Assembly: GCA_002354805.1 (NCBI GenBank)
Contig: DEMH01000009.1
Coordinates: 930,001 to 994,000, forward strand
Length of the DNA stretch: 64,000 nucleotides
Source of the DNA: Gammaproteobacteria bacterium UBA2675
GTDB lineage: Bacteria > Pseudomonadota > Gammaproteobacteria > Pseudomonadales > Pseudohongiellaceae
Reading direction: 5' to 3'
Position numbers and translations under genes: made by a program. A model generated the notes under the pieces. It did no database searches, was not told the DNA's origin, and saw only the letters and a program-made list of their open reading frames with translations. Positions 45,428 through 53,674 of this stretch are shown here, piece after piece. Every line of letters begins with the position of its first letter. Position 1 is the first letter of the stretch.

Positions 45428-46230
45428 TGGCAAGCTCCTACGGAGTCGCCAACGATGGCGCGCAGTGCTGGCATCTGGGTGATGGCAATCTCGCGATTAT
45501 TGACCCGAATGATTTCTTTTTTCTGCAGGGCCGAGAACACCCTACTTACGGTCTCCAGTGTCAGTCCAAGGTATTCACCAATATCGCCACGCGTCATATG
45601 CAGCAGAAAGCGATCGGGTGACAACTGACAGCGAGCATGTCTGGCAGAAAGACTGAGCAGAAAAGAGCTTAAACGCTGCTCCGCCGTGTAACTGCTTAGC
45701 AGGGTGTGTATCTGTTGGTCCTTTACGATTTCATTACCCATGATGGAAATGAACCGACTCTGCAGGCTGGGCAATTGATGACCCAGTTTCTCCAGCTGTG
45801 AGAATGGAATCTCGCAGATTGAGGCGTGCTCGAGCGCCATTGCCGACATGCCATGTCTGCGCGAACCAATTCCGTCCATGCCCAGAATTTCTCCGGGCAG
45901 AAAAAAACCTGTGACTCTGCTTTTGCCATCACTGCCGAGGAAGTAGGATTTGAAACTGCCGCTGCGCACTGCATAGATGGACCGGAATTCATCGTTCTGG
46001 CGATAAAGATGCTCACCCTTTTTGAGCGGACGGTTGCGTTCGATAATCCCGTCTAGCTGAACAATTTCTGACTCGTTCAGCGAGATTGGCAGACACAGGT
46101 CACTTAGCCGGCAATTGCTGCAGCTTGCCGCCGGATTGTGTGGGCAAGGCCGTGATTTATTGACGGTTTTTTGCGTGGCGATCCGAAAGTCGCCTGCCAG
46201 AGCGCCAGCGGTGCTAGAAGATTGAGACAT
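45424..46230 (-). CDS. FNR/Anr-type oxygen-sensing transcription regulator
   Basis: A CRP/FNR protein of 268 residues. It carries the four cysteines expected for a [4Fe-4S] oxygen sensor: Cys37, Cys40 and Cys46 in CSNCRLSDLC, plus Cys139 in ASICEIPF; a further Cys29 precedes them. The helix-turn-helix has LTLETVSRVFSALQKK, with the E-SR residues that read TTGAT half-sites. It lies 19 bp after a usp gene and overlaps yeeE. I infer a microaerobic regulator like Anr; whether it is the cell's main FNR or a paralogue cannot be told from here. Confidence 0.93.
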   Translation of the reverse strand: MSQSSSTAGALAGDFRIATQKTVNKSRPCPHNPAASCSNCRLSDLCLPISLNESEIVQLDGIIERNRPLKKGEHLYRQNDEFRSIYAVRSGSFKSYFLGSDGKSRVTGFFLPGEILGMDGIGSRRHGMSAMALEHASICEIPFSQLEKLGHQLPSLQSRFISIMGNEIVKDQQIHTLLSSYTAEQRLSSFLLSLSARHARCQLSPDRFLLHMTRGDIGEYLGLTLETVSRVFSALQKKEIIRVNNREIAITQMPALRAIVGDSVGACQ

Positions 46231-46249
46231 GAATGCTCCGGTGCACTGA

Positions 46250-46684
46250 TCAGTTGCCGACGCGCACGGTCATGATATCGCAGGGAGCGCCGTGTAATAC
46301 TTTGTTTGCAGTCGAGCCCAGCAGCAGTTTCCAGCCGGAGGTGCCGTGGCTGCCGATCACTATCAGATCAGCTTCCAGCTCTTCAGCTTTGCTCCGAATC
46401 TCAGTCGCTGCAGCGCCAGCCATGACCAGTTGCCGGTCTTCAGGCACACCGTATTTCCCGCCGATATCCTTCAGACGCTGTGCAGCGATAGCCATCGCCT
46501 CTTCCTGCAGTTTAGTCATGTTGATCGCATAGGCATCAATCGGATAAGCCGCCGCGACGGGCTCGACCACGTGGGCCAGGTAAAGCCGCGAAACATCGCC
46601 ATCTGCCAGTTCAACAGCACGTTCGATGATCCTGCTGGATTCGTTGGATAAATCGACTGCGGTAATAATTGTCTTGTAAGCCAT
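46250..46684 (-). CDS. Universal stress protein, single-domain
   Basis: A 144-residue UspA-domain protein from ATG 46684 (AGGAG nine bases upstream). The start is MAYKTIITAVDLSNESSRI, and the ATP-binding loop is GSHGTSGWKLLLGSTANK. It is the first gene of a usp-fnr-yeeE-yedE operon. In Pseudomonas several usp genes belong to the Anr regulon, so oxygen limitation is a plausible signal; no clear FNR box was found upstream. Confidence 0.9.
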   Translation of the reverse strand: MAYKTIITAVDLSNESSRIIERAVELADGDVSRLYLAHVVEPVAAAYPIDAYAINMTKLQEEAMAIAAQRLKDIGGKYGVPEDRQLVMAGAAATEIRSKAEELEADLIVIGSHGTSGWKLLLGSTANKVLHGAPCDIMTVRVGN

Positions 46685-46913
46685 GGCAGTTCGCTCCTGT
46701 GTTGAGAACACATGCACGCTTTACTCGAGTGTAACCGAGGCGGCAAAAAATGAGAAGCGGCGGTGTGCTGCGCGCGCAGATTGATTCAATGACGCGATTG
46801 CCTTACTCTTTTCAATGTCAACCGGGGTGAAGCTCCAACCGAAACAGGCGTGCTACGTGTCGGTTAGTGCCGTGATTGTCAACCAAATGGGCGTTAAACT
46901 CGAGGACAATTCG

Positions 46914-47834
46914 ATGCGTGATCTGCAAAAGATTTTAGTCATTATTGAGCCGGAACATGATATGCAGCTGGCGCTTGGCAAAGCCCTGCGACTTGCGCGA
47001 GAGTCGGGCGCCGCCCTCGAATTGCTGATTTGTGATCACAACCCCTATCTGGAAGATGGCTACTACTTTGAGCCATTGCAGGCCAGGAAGCTGCGCGAGG
47101 AGCACCTGGCGGCCAACCGCAAACTGCTTGAGGAGATGGCCTCGGTTATTCGACCGCAGGGAGTCACGGTAACAGTGGATGCCGTGTGGGGCAATCCACC
47201 CTATCGCCATATCATTGACAAAGTGCTGGATAGCAATCCAGACCTTTTGGTCCAAAGCAGCCGCCATCATGAAAAAATTTCCCGGCTGTTACTGTCGCAT
47301 CAGGACTGGCAGTTGTTGCGCTATTGCCCCTGCCCGCTATTGCTCGTCAAGGACCTGCCATGGCCGGAGCAGCCGGTGATGGTGGTTGCAGTGGATCCCA
47401 ACCATGTTAACGACAAACCCGCTGATTTTGATATTCAACTGACAGCAGCCGGCAGCGAGTTACAGAATTTGACGGGAGGCAGTCTGCATGTGTTCCATTC
47501 CTGTTATCAGCCGCCCGTGTCAGGTCTGTACCCGGTAAAGGTGGATATTGCGCAGGTCAGAGACAGCACGCGTGAGTTGCTGAGTGATTTTGCCTTGCCT
47601 GACGCGCAGCTGCATATTGAGCAGGAAGAGGTCAGGAAATCGCTGCCCGCGTTGCTGGACCGCCTTAAGGCCAATGTCCTGGTGATGGGCGCTGTTTCCC
47701 GGTCGGCAATAGATCATTTTCTGGTAGGCAGCACAGCCGAAAGACTGCTTGATAGCGTCGCCCAGGATGTGCTGATCCTGAAGCCCGAAGGGTTTAAAGG
47801 TAGGGTGAAAAAAGCCATGCCAGAGAATCTCTGA
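46914..47834 (+). CDS. Tandem universal stress protein (UspE-like)
   Basis: Two UspA domains in one 306-residue protein. The second domain keeps a nucleotide loop (MGAVSRSAIDHFLVGSTAER); the first is more degenerate. ATG 46914 (MRDLQKILVIIEPEHDMQ) with AGGA upstream is preferred over an in-frame start at 46815. It is divergent from the single-domain usp, across about 230 bp. Its 3' end overlaps the convergent cardiolipin synthase gene by 41 bp. Confidence 0.87.
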   Translation: MRDLQKILVIIEPEHDMQLALGKALRLARESGAALELLICDHNPYLEDGYYFEPLQARKLREEHLAANRKLLEEMASVIRPQGVTVTVDAVWGNPPYRHIIDKVLDSNPDLLVQSSRHHEKISRLLLSHQDWQLLRYCPCPLLLVKDLPWPEQPVMVVAVDPNHVNDKPADFDIQLTAAGSELQNLTGGSLHVFHSCYQPPVSGLYPVKVDIAQVRDSTRELLSDFALPDAQLHIEQEEVRKSLPALLDRLKANVLVMGAVSRSAIDHFLVGSTAERLLDSVAQDVLILKPEGFKGRVKKAMPENL

Positions 47835-49212
47835 GCCTGACCAGTAATGAACGCTCGCGCAAGCGGCTGAGCGTGATTGGTTCAGAAATCTCTGCACGCC
47901 GTTCAAAATACTGTCGCAGAGATTCGTTGAATGAGCATGAAAATACTTCGACACCCAGTTCATAGTTGAGGCGCAGGCTGCGAGGATCGATGTTGGGTGA
48001 ACCGATTAGCGCATACTCATCATCGACCAGCAACAACTTGCTGTGTACAAACGGCGGCGGTTGATAACGAATGTCCAGCCCGGATTCCAGCAACTGGCGT
48101 ACTGAATTTCGTGACGCCCAGTCAGCTATCTTGATGTTGTTGTTGCCCGGCAACAAAATAATAATCTTGACGCCTCTCAGGTGGGCGGAAATAAGCGTGC
48201 CAATCAGATCAAAAGTTGGTAAAAAATACGGTGTCATCAGGTACACACGTTCTTTGGCTGCGGCTATGACGCCGTTGATCAGCTGGCTGAGCTTGTCAAG
48301 ATCCCGGTTTGGGCCATCGAGAATCAGTCGCGTCCAGATCCCGGCTGATTCGTCATTGACATTACAGCCCCTGAATTTTTCAGCATCCGGGTCTCCGGTA
48401 CAGTAATACCAGTCCTGCCAGAATGCCCACTCCAGCTCGTCGACAATTTTGCCACGCAAGCCAAAATGTATGTCCTGCACTCGATGCGGGTTGCCGGCGG
48501 AATTGGATAAATGGCGGTCGCCAATGTTGGTCCCGCCAGTAAACGCCAGCAGGCCATCGACGATCATCAACTTGCGGTGATTGCGCATATTCAGGTTGAG
48601 TGATGGTGGGAACAGCTTCAGGGGGTTGAAGCGCGTGTACTGGATGCCCAGCTCCGACAGATGACCACCAATCCGAGGCAGGCTCATCATCTCCCCCATA
48701 CCGTCGAGCAGCACTTTTACCTGCACGCCACGTCGCTGGGCACTGGCCAGTGCCCGTGCAAAGTCCCGGCCAGTTTTGTTGTTGTCGAATATATAGGACG
48801 CCAGCAGCACCCGATCGGTGGCATTGTTGATGGCATCCAGCATCGCCGGATACAGGTTGTCGCCGTTCTCATATATTTGAATGTCGGAACAGGAGCTAAG
48901 GCCTTTTCGGGCCAGCGTCTCGCCTATCAGCGACAGCGGTCGAAATGAGGTGCCAGCAGGCTCGGCGATGGTCTGCAGGGAATCGCGATTGATCTTGGTG
49001 ATGTAGTCGCGCTGCGCCCTGGTGCGGACGCGATTGATGCCAAACAGCAGATACATTATCGGGCCAGCCACGGGCAGGATGATGCACAAGGCAATCCATC
49101 CAAAAGCGGCTTTTGAGTCGCGCTTGTTGAGCAGTGCATGGCCAGCGGTAAGCAAACCCATGACGAGCAACAGCGGAGGTAGCAACCATACCAGCACGTC
49201 CTGTGTCGTCAT
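47794..49212 (-). CDS. cls: Cardiolipin synthase (phospholipase D family)
   Basis: The enzyme joins two phosphatidylglycerol molecules, or related lipids, into cardiolipin. The 472-residue protein has two N-terminal membrane helices (including VWLLPPLLLVMGLLTAG) and two HKD active sites, HRKLMIVDGLLAFTGGTNIG and HSKLLLVDDEYALIGSPNI. It is preceded by seven bases by an endonuclease/exonuclease/phosphatase gene, as in the E. coli ybhP-clsB pair. The last 41 bp overlap the convergent tandem usp gene. Confidence 0.93.
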   Translation of the reverse strand: MTTQDVLVWLLPPLLLVMGLLTAGHALLNKRDSKAAFGWIALCIILPVAGPIMYLLFGINRVRTRAQRDYITKINRDSLQTIAEPAGTSFRPLSLIGETLARKGLSSCSDIQIYENGDNLYPAMLDAINNATDRVLLASYIFDNNKTGRDFARALASAQRRGVQVKVLLDGMGEMMSLPRIGGHLSELGIQYTRFNPLKLFPPSLNLNMRNHRKLMIVDGLLAFTGGTNIGDRHLSNSAGNPHRVQDIHFGLRGKIVDELEWAFWQDWYYCTGDPDAEKFRGCNVNDESAGIWTRLILDGPNRDLDKLSQLINGVIAAAKERVYLMTPYFLPTFDLIGTLISAHLRGVKIIILLPGNNNIKIADWASRNSVRQLLESGLDIRYQPPPFVHSKLLLVDDEYALIGSPNIDPRSLRLNYELGVEVFSCSFNESLRQYFERRAEISEPITLSRLRERSLLVRLRDSLAWLFSPYL

Positions 49213-49218
49213 GAGAGC

Positions 49219-49965
49219 TCAGCCTCTGGTTAGTTCGATGTCCGTTATCAAAGCGCAGTGATCGGAAAACTCACGCCAATTGGTGCCTGAAAGCTTAACA
49301 CAGTCGTGGATATCGAATCCGCGCAGATAAATGCGATCCATTGGCAACATTGGGAAAAACGCCGGGAAGGTCTCTGCGCATTTGCCAAACACGCTTTCAT
49401 GAGCTTCCAGTACACCCAGCTTCTCTTTCAGCGTGCGGTGTGTGGTACGGCGCCAGTCGTTCAGATCACCTGCAATGATAAGCGGTGCCGTGTCAGGAAC
49501 CTTACGCTGGATATAGTCGATCAGGTGGCGTGTCTGCAGCTGTCGTTCCCGTTCAAACAGACCGAGATGAATACACAGCAAATGTACGCCATTGGCGATG
49601 GTGCCGTGCAGGAAGCCACGTTGCGAGAAGTTTACAAAAGAGGCGTCAATGTTATCCCAGCTGACAAAGGGCAGTTCACTCAGAATGGCATTGCCGTGGT
49701 GACCGTGCTGGTAAATTGCGTTCTTGCCGTAGGCGTGATGCGACCAGACAGTATCTGCCAGGAACTCCATCTGCGACTCGTCGGGCCAGTGTCGCAGACG
49801 TTTGCGATGCAGGGAATGGTCGCCAACAACTTCCTGGAGGAACACCAGGTTGGCATTACTGGCGCGAAGATGGTCGCGGATATGAGACAGCACCAGGCGT
49901 TTGGGACCCATGCTGAATCCTTTGTGAATATTCAGCGTCAACACACGGAAATGGGTCTCTGACAT
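49219..49965 (-). CDS. Endonuclease/exonuclease/phosphatase-family protein (YbhP-like)
   Basis: A 248-residue EEP-fold hydrolase from ATG 49965. Metal-binding residues are in VLTLNIHKGFS and VFLQEV, and the catalytic region is LLCIHLGLF, IIAGDLNDW and, near the C-terminus, FSDHCALITDI. In E. coli the homologue YbhP sits beside clsB. The association here with cardiolipin synthase and a tandem Usp suggests a phospholipid-related role; a true nuclease activity is not implied. It begins two bases after the Usp stop. Confidence 0.88.
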   Translation of the reverse strand: MSETHFRVLTLNIHKGFSMGPKRLVLSHIRDHLRASNANLVFLQEVVGDHSLHRKRLRHWPDESQMEFLADTVWSHHAYGKNAIYQHGHHGNAILSELPFVSWDNIDASFVNFSQRGFLHGTIANGVHLLCIHLGLFERERQLQTRHLIDYIQRKVPDTAPLIIAGDLNDWRRTTHRTLKEKLGVLEAHESVFGKCAETFPAFFPMLPMDRIYLRGFDIHDCVKLSGTNWREFSDHCALITDIELTRG

Positions 49966-49967
49966 GG

Positions 49968-50888
49968 TTATGACGGCGACAAACTGTGTTTCATGACCAG
50001 CACGTCGCAAGGTGTGTCATAAAGGATTTTTTCAGCGGTGCTGCCAACGATTGCCTGCTCAACGACATTGCGCGACAGGGCGCCCAGCACCAGGATGTTG
50101 ACTTTTTCCCGCTTGATTGCATGAGTCAGGGTTTTTGCTATATCACCACGAGTCATGACCAGGTTTTGCTCGTCTATGTTGTGTTGATTAATCAACTCCA
50201 GAAGCCGCTTGTGATGCTGTTGTCTGACTTTGCGGATGTAGACGTCGGCGTCAGTCACTTTCGGGAACATGGTGCTGAGATCGGGAAAATAGCAGTGAAA
50301 TACCCGGGTGTTGAGCTGCATGGCGCGGGCCAGGCTCGCTGTGGTTTCCAGCAACAGGTGATCAAGCGCATTCTGCTGCGCTTTGGCATGCATGGGGTCT
50401 ACGGAGGCCATCACGCAGCCGTCCTCAACCCAGGGCTGCGCTTTAACCAGAAGCAGGGGAGTTGGACAGTTTTTGACCAGGCGCCAGTCAGTATTGGTGA
50501 TCAGAATGCGTGCCAGCCGACCCGGGTTCTGAACACTTTTTAGCACCATATCCGGCTGTTCGCTGTTTATCAGCCTAAGAAGTGCCTCCGAGGCATTTTT
50601 GTCTGAGGTAAAGCTGGTGCTGGCGTCGATGCCCTGAGCTTCGAAGCGCTTCTGCAAGGCATCCAGACGCTCCTGGTAATGCTGCTGAAATTTTTGTTTT
50701 TGAGAGGAGAAAAAACGAGCTGTCAGGCCGCTTTGTGCACTTTCTTCCTGTGCCAGTACATTGGCTTTGTTCATCACCAGCAGAACACTGGCGCGGTAGT
50801 AAAAACCCAGCAGGATGGCACGGTCGATTACATGGTCCTTGTCGTTATCGGGGTCAACAATGACCAGAATCTTTTTTAATTTTTCCAC
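49968..50888 (-). CDS. Tandem universal stress protein (UspE-like), GTG start
   Basis: A 306-residue two-domain Usp, paralogous to the one at 46.9 kb (N-termini MEKLKKILVIVDPDNDKD and MRDLQKILVIIEPEHDMQ). The second domain has the nucleotide loop LGALSRNVVEQAIVGSTAEK. GTG 50888 is the start. It heads a Usp-EEP-Cls operon and has a plausible sigma-70 promoter upstream. Gene duplication of UspE-like proteins within four kilobases is notable. Confidence 0.87.
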   Translation of the reverse strand: MEKLKKILVIVDPDNDKDHVIDRAILLGFYYRASVLLVMNKANVLAQEESAQSGLTARFFSSQKQKFQQHYQERLDALQKRFEAQGIDASTSFTSDKNASEALLRLINSEQPDMVLKSVQNPGRLARILITNTDWRLVKNCPTPLLLVKAQPWVEDGCVMASVDPMHAKAQQNALDHLLLETTASLARAMQLNTRVFHCYFPDLSTMFPKVTDADVYIRKVRQQHHKRLLELINQHNIDEQNLVMTRGDIAKTLTHAIKREKVNILVLGALSRNVVEQAIVGSTAEKILYDTPCDVLVMKHSLSPS

Positions 50889-50927
50889 TGCCAGTGCCCT
50901 TGCCTTGCTGTTGGTTCAACAGCAGAC

Positions 50928-50957
50928 ATATTGGGTAATCAGCAAAGTGATTGTCAA
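50928..50957 (-). promoter_or_regulatory. Possible sigma-70 promoter for the Usp-EEP-Cls operon
   Basis: On the minus strand TTGACA (50957-50952) is a perfect -35 box. It is followed after 18 bp by CAATAT (50933-50928), a moderate -10, about 40 bp before the GTG start. Confidence 0.45.
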
Positions 50958-50998
50958 GGTTGAATATCCCGGCAGTGAGGCCCGTGCCGGCGCGAGCG

Positions 50999-51853
50999 CT
51001 ACTGTTTGATAGCCTGTTGCAGATAGGCAGGCAGTGCGAAAGCGGCAGCATGAACTTCAGGAGTATAGTAGCGGCTCTGTATCCCTGTCGCCTGCCAGCG
51101 CTCCCGCAACTCTGTCAGGCTGGTCTGCCGGGCGGTGGGTGAGTCGCTGGCCCAGGCAAAAGCCATGATGCCGCCAACGTAGGTTGGCACGGCAGCGCTG
51201 TAGAAGTGCCAGTCCTGAAACAGCTTGCTAAAACGCACGGCAGTATTGGCTACTTCGTCAGTCTGCATAAAAGCCACGCCATTCTGGGTGACCAGAATAC
51301 CGCCTGGGTTCAGGCAGCGCTGACATCCGGCATAGAAGTCTTTGGTAAAAAGAACCTCACCTGGACCCAGGGGGTCAGTGGAGTCGGAAATGATCACATC
51401 GAAGCTTTGGTCGGTGGTCTGCACGAAGTCAAAGCCGTCACCAATCACAATATTTGCACGTGGGTCGTCGTAGGCACCGTCGCTATGGGACGGAAGATAT
51501 TGCCGTGCCATGTCAATCACAGCCTGGTCTATCTCCACCTGCGTAATATGCTCGACGTCTTTGTGTCGGCAGACTTCCCGCAGAATACCGCCGTCTCCCC
51601 CGCCGATGATCAGCACCCGCTTAGCACTGCCATGAGCAACAAGCGGCACGTGTGTCAGCATCTCGTGATAGATAAACTCATCGCGCTCGGTGGTCTGAAC
51701 CACGCCATCCAGTGCCATCACACGACCGAACTGTGCATTGTCGAAGATCACCAGGTGCTGGTGTTCGGTCTTGTGTTCAAACAGGATTTCGTCAACACGA
51801 AACGACTGTCCGTAACTCGCATAGAGCGTTTCGGTCCAACGTTGATCAGACAT
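50999..51853 (-). CDS. speE: Spermidine synthase
   Basis: SpeE transfers an aminopropyl group from decarboxylated SAM to putrescine. The 284-residue protein has the nucleotide motif LIIGGGDGGILREVCRHK, the gate loop DVIISDSTDPLGPGEVLFT, and YHEMLTHVPLVAHG. It follows speD by 12 bp on the minus strand, the usual speD-speE order. It is cytoplasmic and distinct from the exported paralogue at 43.6 kb. Confidence 0.95.
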   Translation of the reverse strand: MSDQRWTETLYASYGQSFRVDEILFEHKTEHQHLVIFDNAQFGRVMALDGVVQTTERDEFIYHEMLTHVPLVAHGSAKRVLIIGGGDGGILREVCRHKDVEHITQVEIDQAVIDMARQYLPSHSDGAYDDPRANIVIGDGFDFVQTTDQSFDVIISDSTDPLGPGEVLFTKDFYAGCQRCLNPGGILVTQNGVAFMQTDEVANTAVRFSKLFQDWHFYSAAVPTYVGGIMAFAWASDSPTARQTSLTELRERWQATGIQSRYYTPEVHAAAFALPAYLQQAIKQ

Positions 51854-51865
51854 CTGAGACTCGGC

Positions 51866-52357
51866 TTATTCTTCGCTGGCAGGCTGGGTCAGGCCGCGCA
51901 GCTGCTCGCCGACGGTTACACGCGTCGGACGGAAGGCTCCTTTCAGCACTGGTACGGCTTTCTCTGGTGCAGCATCGCCACACATGAAAATATCGAATGC
52001 GGCGTATCCGCGCTCAGGCCATGTGTGCACGCTGATATGTGACTCGGCCAGCACTGCAACGCCGGAGATTCCGCCGTTAGGGGTGAAATGATGCAGATGG
52101 ATGTGCAGCAGGGTGGCACCACAGACTTCGACGCATTCGCGGAACTTGGCTTCCATCAGCTCGAGGTCGGTCAGGTTTTCTGCACCCCAGAAGTCAATCA
52201 GCAGGTGTGTGCCAGCGAATTCGAGGCCATTGCGCTGAATGAAGTGATCCTTGGCTTCCGCGTCCGGTTCTCCGGCAAATGTGGGCCATTCACTCTCATT
52301 CGCGCTGGTGGCGGCTGGTTTGAGAGACTCTTTTTTAAAGGAGGAGATTGCACTCAT
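51866..52357 (-). CDS. speD: S-adenosylmethionine decarboxylase proenzyme
   Basis: SpeD makes decarboxylated SAM for spermidine synthesis and is self-processed to create a pyruvoyl group. The cleavage site is Glu105-Ser106 in VLAESHISVHTWPERGYAAF, and the conserved cysteine is in AFDIFMCGDA. From ATG 52357 the protein is 163 residues. An alternative in-frame ATG at 52393 adds twelve residues; AAGGA lies just before ATG 52357. A large gene-free region lies upstream. Confidence 0.93.
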   Translation of the reverse strand: MSAISSFKKESLKPAATSANESEWPTFAGEPDAEAKDHFIQRNGLEFAGTHLLIDFWGAENLTDLELMEAKFRECVEVCGATLLHIHLHHFTPNGGISGVAVLAESHISVHTWPERGYAAFDIFMCGDAAPEKAVPVLKGAFRPTRVTVGEQLRGLTQPASEE

Positions 52358-52582
52358 TATCCTTTCCCCAAAAAAAGATGGCGGTGAACTCATAGACCGT
52401 CTGTTTTGCTGTGATTAAGCAGTTGCCGTCTGGACTATAAGCCTCCACACCATGCGTGGTTGATTTCGGTGATTTGTCTGATGCTGATCTGCGGAATTTT
52501 GCAAGAAGCGACAGAGGGGGAGCAGTTTAGTGATTTTTTGCGGAATTACAAGAGGTTTTCTGACTTTTTTTGGTGGTGCGGG

Positions 52583-53220
52583 GCGGCGCGTTTCGCTGTC
52601 GGAGCTTCCGGCGCCGGAACCTGGGTGGCAGTCCTCGGGTACACCCTCGCTCCTTGCCACCCAGTCCCCGACGCCTCGATTGAGCCGCGTCTCCGCACCG
52701 CCCCCTCCCGCAATAGTGCAGGGGGCCCCTTGTGATTCCTGGTTGGGGCGGTTTGGCGGCGTTTGGGGACTGAGCGTCCGGCCCCGGATCAGCGGGAAAG
52801 TCCTCGTCAGGTTTTCCTCGCTCCTTTTCCCGCTACTCCGGAACCTAGATTTGGCCTCGTGCCGCGCCGCCCCTCGGTCGCAGCAACGCAGAGAGCCTCA
52901 CGTGATTCCATTTAATGTCGTTGCGGCGCGTTTTGCTGTCGGAGCTTCCGGCGCCGGAACCTGGGTGGCAGTCCTCGGGTACACCCTCGCTCCTTGCCAC
53001 CCAGTCCCCGACGCCTCGATTGGGCCGAGTCGCCACGCCGCCCCTCTGTCGCAACAACGCAGAGAACCTCTTGTGATTCCTGGTTTGGGCGTTGCGGCGG
53101 CATTTGAGGTTCAGAGCGTCCGGCGTTGGGATCAGTGGAGGCGTCCTCCACTACTCCCAACGCCTCGATTGACCTGTGTCGCCGCGCCGCCGGCGTCACT
53201 TCAGCACAGGACACGTGTAG
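52583..53220 (+). repeat. Four tandem structured repeat units (A-D), about 170 bp each
   Basis: Units start near 52583 (A), 52754 (B), 52923 (C) and 53093 (D). A and C share 100 bp (52583-52682 and 52923-53022) with a single mismatch, spaced exactly 340 bp. Each unit has a main hairpin with a changed but still paired stem: A CTGGGTGGCA (52621-52630)/TGCCACCCAG (52655-52664); B AGCGGGAAA (52791-52799)/TTTCCCGCT (52826-52834); C as A; D GCGTTGGGA (53123-53131)/TCCCAACGC (53155-53163) with inner AGTGGAGG/CCTCCACT. The loops of A-C keep GTCCTC and CTCGCTCC, and D retains only GTCCTC. Units end in CCTCGATT or a variant, then a smaller hairpin (A CCCCCT/AGGGGG, C CTCTG/CAGAG) and GTGATTCC. The family is not recognised. 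Confidence 0.8.
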
Positions 53221-53352
53221 TGACTACTTTTGGGAGCGTGGCGGGCGGTGCGGTTGGAGAGTTTGGTGTGGAGTGATGAACCTTTAGCAGGTTGGCACAA
53301 GGGGAGGGAGGTAGGTGTCAATAGAGCAGCGGGAACCGGCACTGTGGTCAAA

Positions 53353-53612
53353 TCGAGGTCTCGGGGATAGGGTGGCGAGGAGCGACCAAGCAAAATCGAG
53401 GTGCCGGGAGTAGCGGGAAAAGGAGCGACGAAAACCTGAGGAGGACTTTCGCGCTGATTCCGGCGCCGGACGCGTTGATGCTCAACCGTGCCACCCTAGT
53501 TCCGAGGCCGGATGCGATGAGCTCAGTCCCGAGCCCGCGAAGCGCGCGAGGTCGAGTTCCGCCCCGCCGGGTGTCCGGTGAAAGGATGCGATCCGGGCGG
53601 GATGTGACACCC
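53353..53612 (-). repeat. Inverted, partly nested relatives of the repeat units (E, F, G)
   Basis: On the minus strand the same elements reappear. Unit E (about 53475-53396) has CGGCGCCGG, GTCCTC and the stem 53412-53420/53447-53455 (eight of nine pairs), ending CCTCGATT. It lies inside the loop of unit F, whose stem is TAGGGTGGC (53368-53376)/GCCACCCTA (53490-53498) with outer CTCGG (53360-53364)/CCGAG (53502-53506). A third hairpin G pairs GGGTGTC (53569-53575) with GACACCC (53606-53612). The nesting looks like insertion of one unit into another, then divergence. Confidence 0.65.
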
Positions 53613-53674
53613 ACCTCCCGGACCGCTACCGAAATAGAGGTACTTGGAAGCAAACTCTGTGTCGCAGTGAGTGC

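Larger units (their letters stand above)
52358..53674. other. Gene-free region of about 1.3 kb with structured repeats
   Basis: Between speD and an acyl-CoA dehydrogenase gene there is no credible coding sequence. The first 220 bp are of ordinary composition and should hold the speD promoter (a TATAGT-like -10 on the minus strand at 52439-52434, without a good -35). From about 52583 to 53640 the DNA is visibly GC-richer than its surroundings and filled with hairpin-forming repeats, described in the next entries. A 248-codon open frame (52530-53276) crosses the repeats, but near-identical DNA copies are read in different frames, so it is not a gene. Confidence 0.85.

Noticed and set aside
46685..46913. 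FNR/Anr boxes between the two divergent usp genes
   Set aside because: Only half-sites were found (TTGAT followed by TCAATGACG, and TTGAC in the region of 46818-46830). None keeps the second ATCAA half at the right spacing.
52530..53276. A 248-codon open frame across the repeat array
   Set aside because: The near-identical DNA repeats A and C (340 bp apart) are read in different frames, so the protein is not conserved between copies; composition is Pro/Ser/Arg-rich shadow-like.
52583..53640. CRISPR array or integron attC cluster
   Set aside because: There is no short repeat/unique spacer alternation, no cas or integrase gene, and no GTTRRRY/RYYYAAC core sites.
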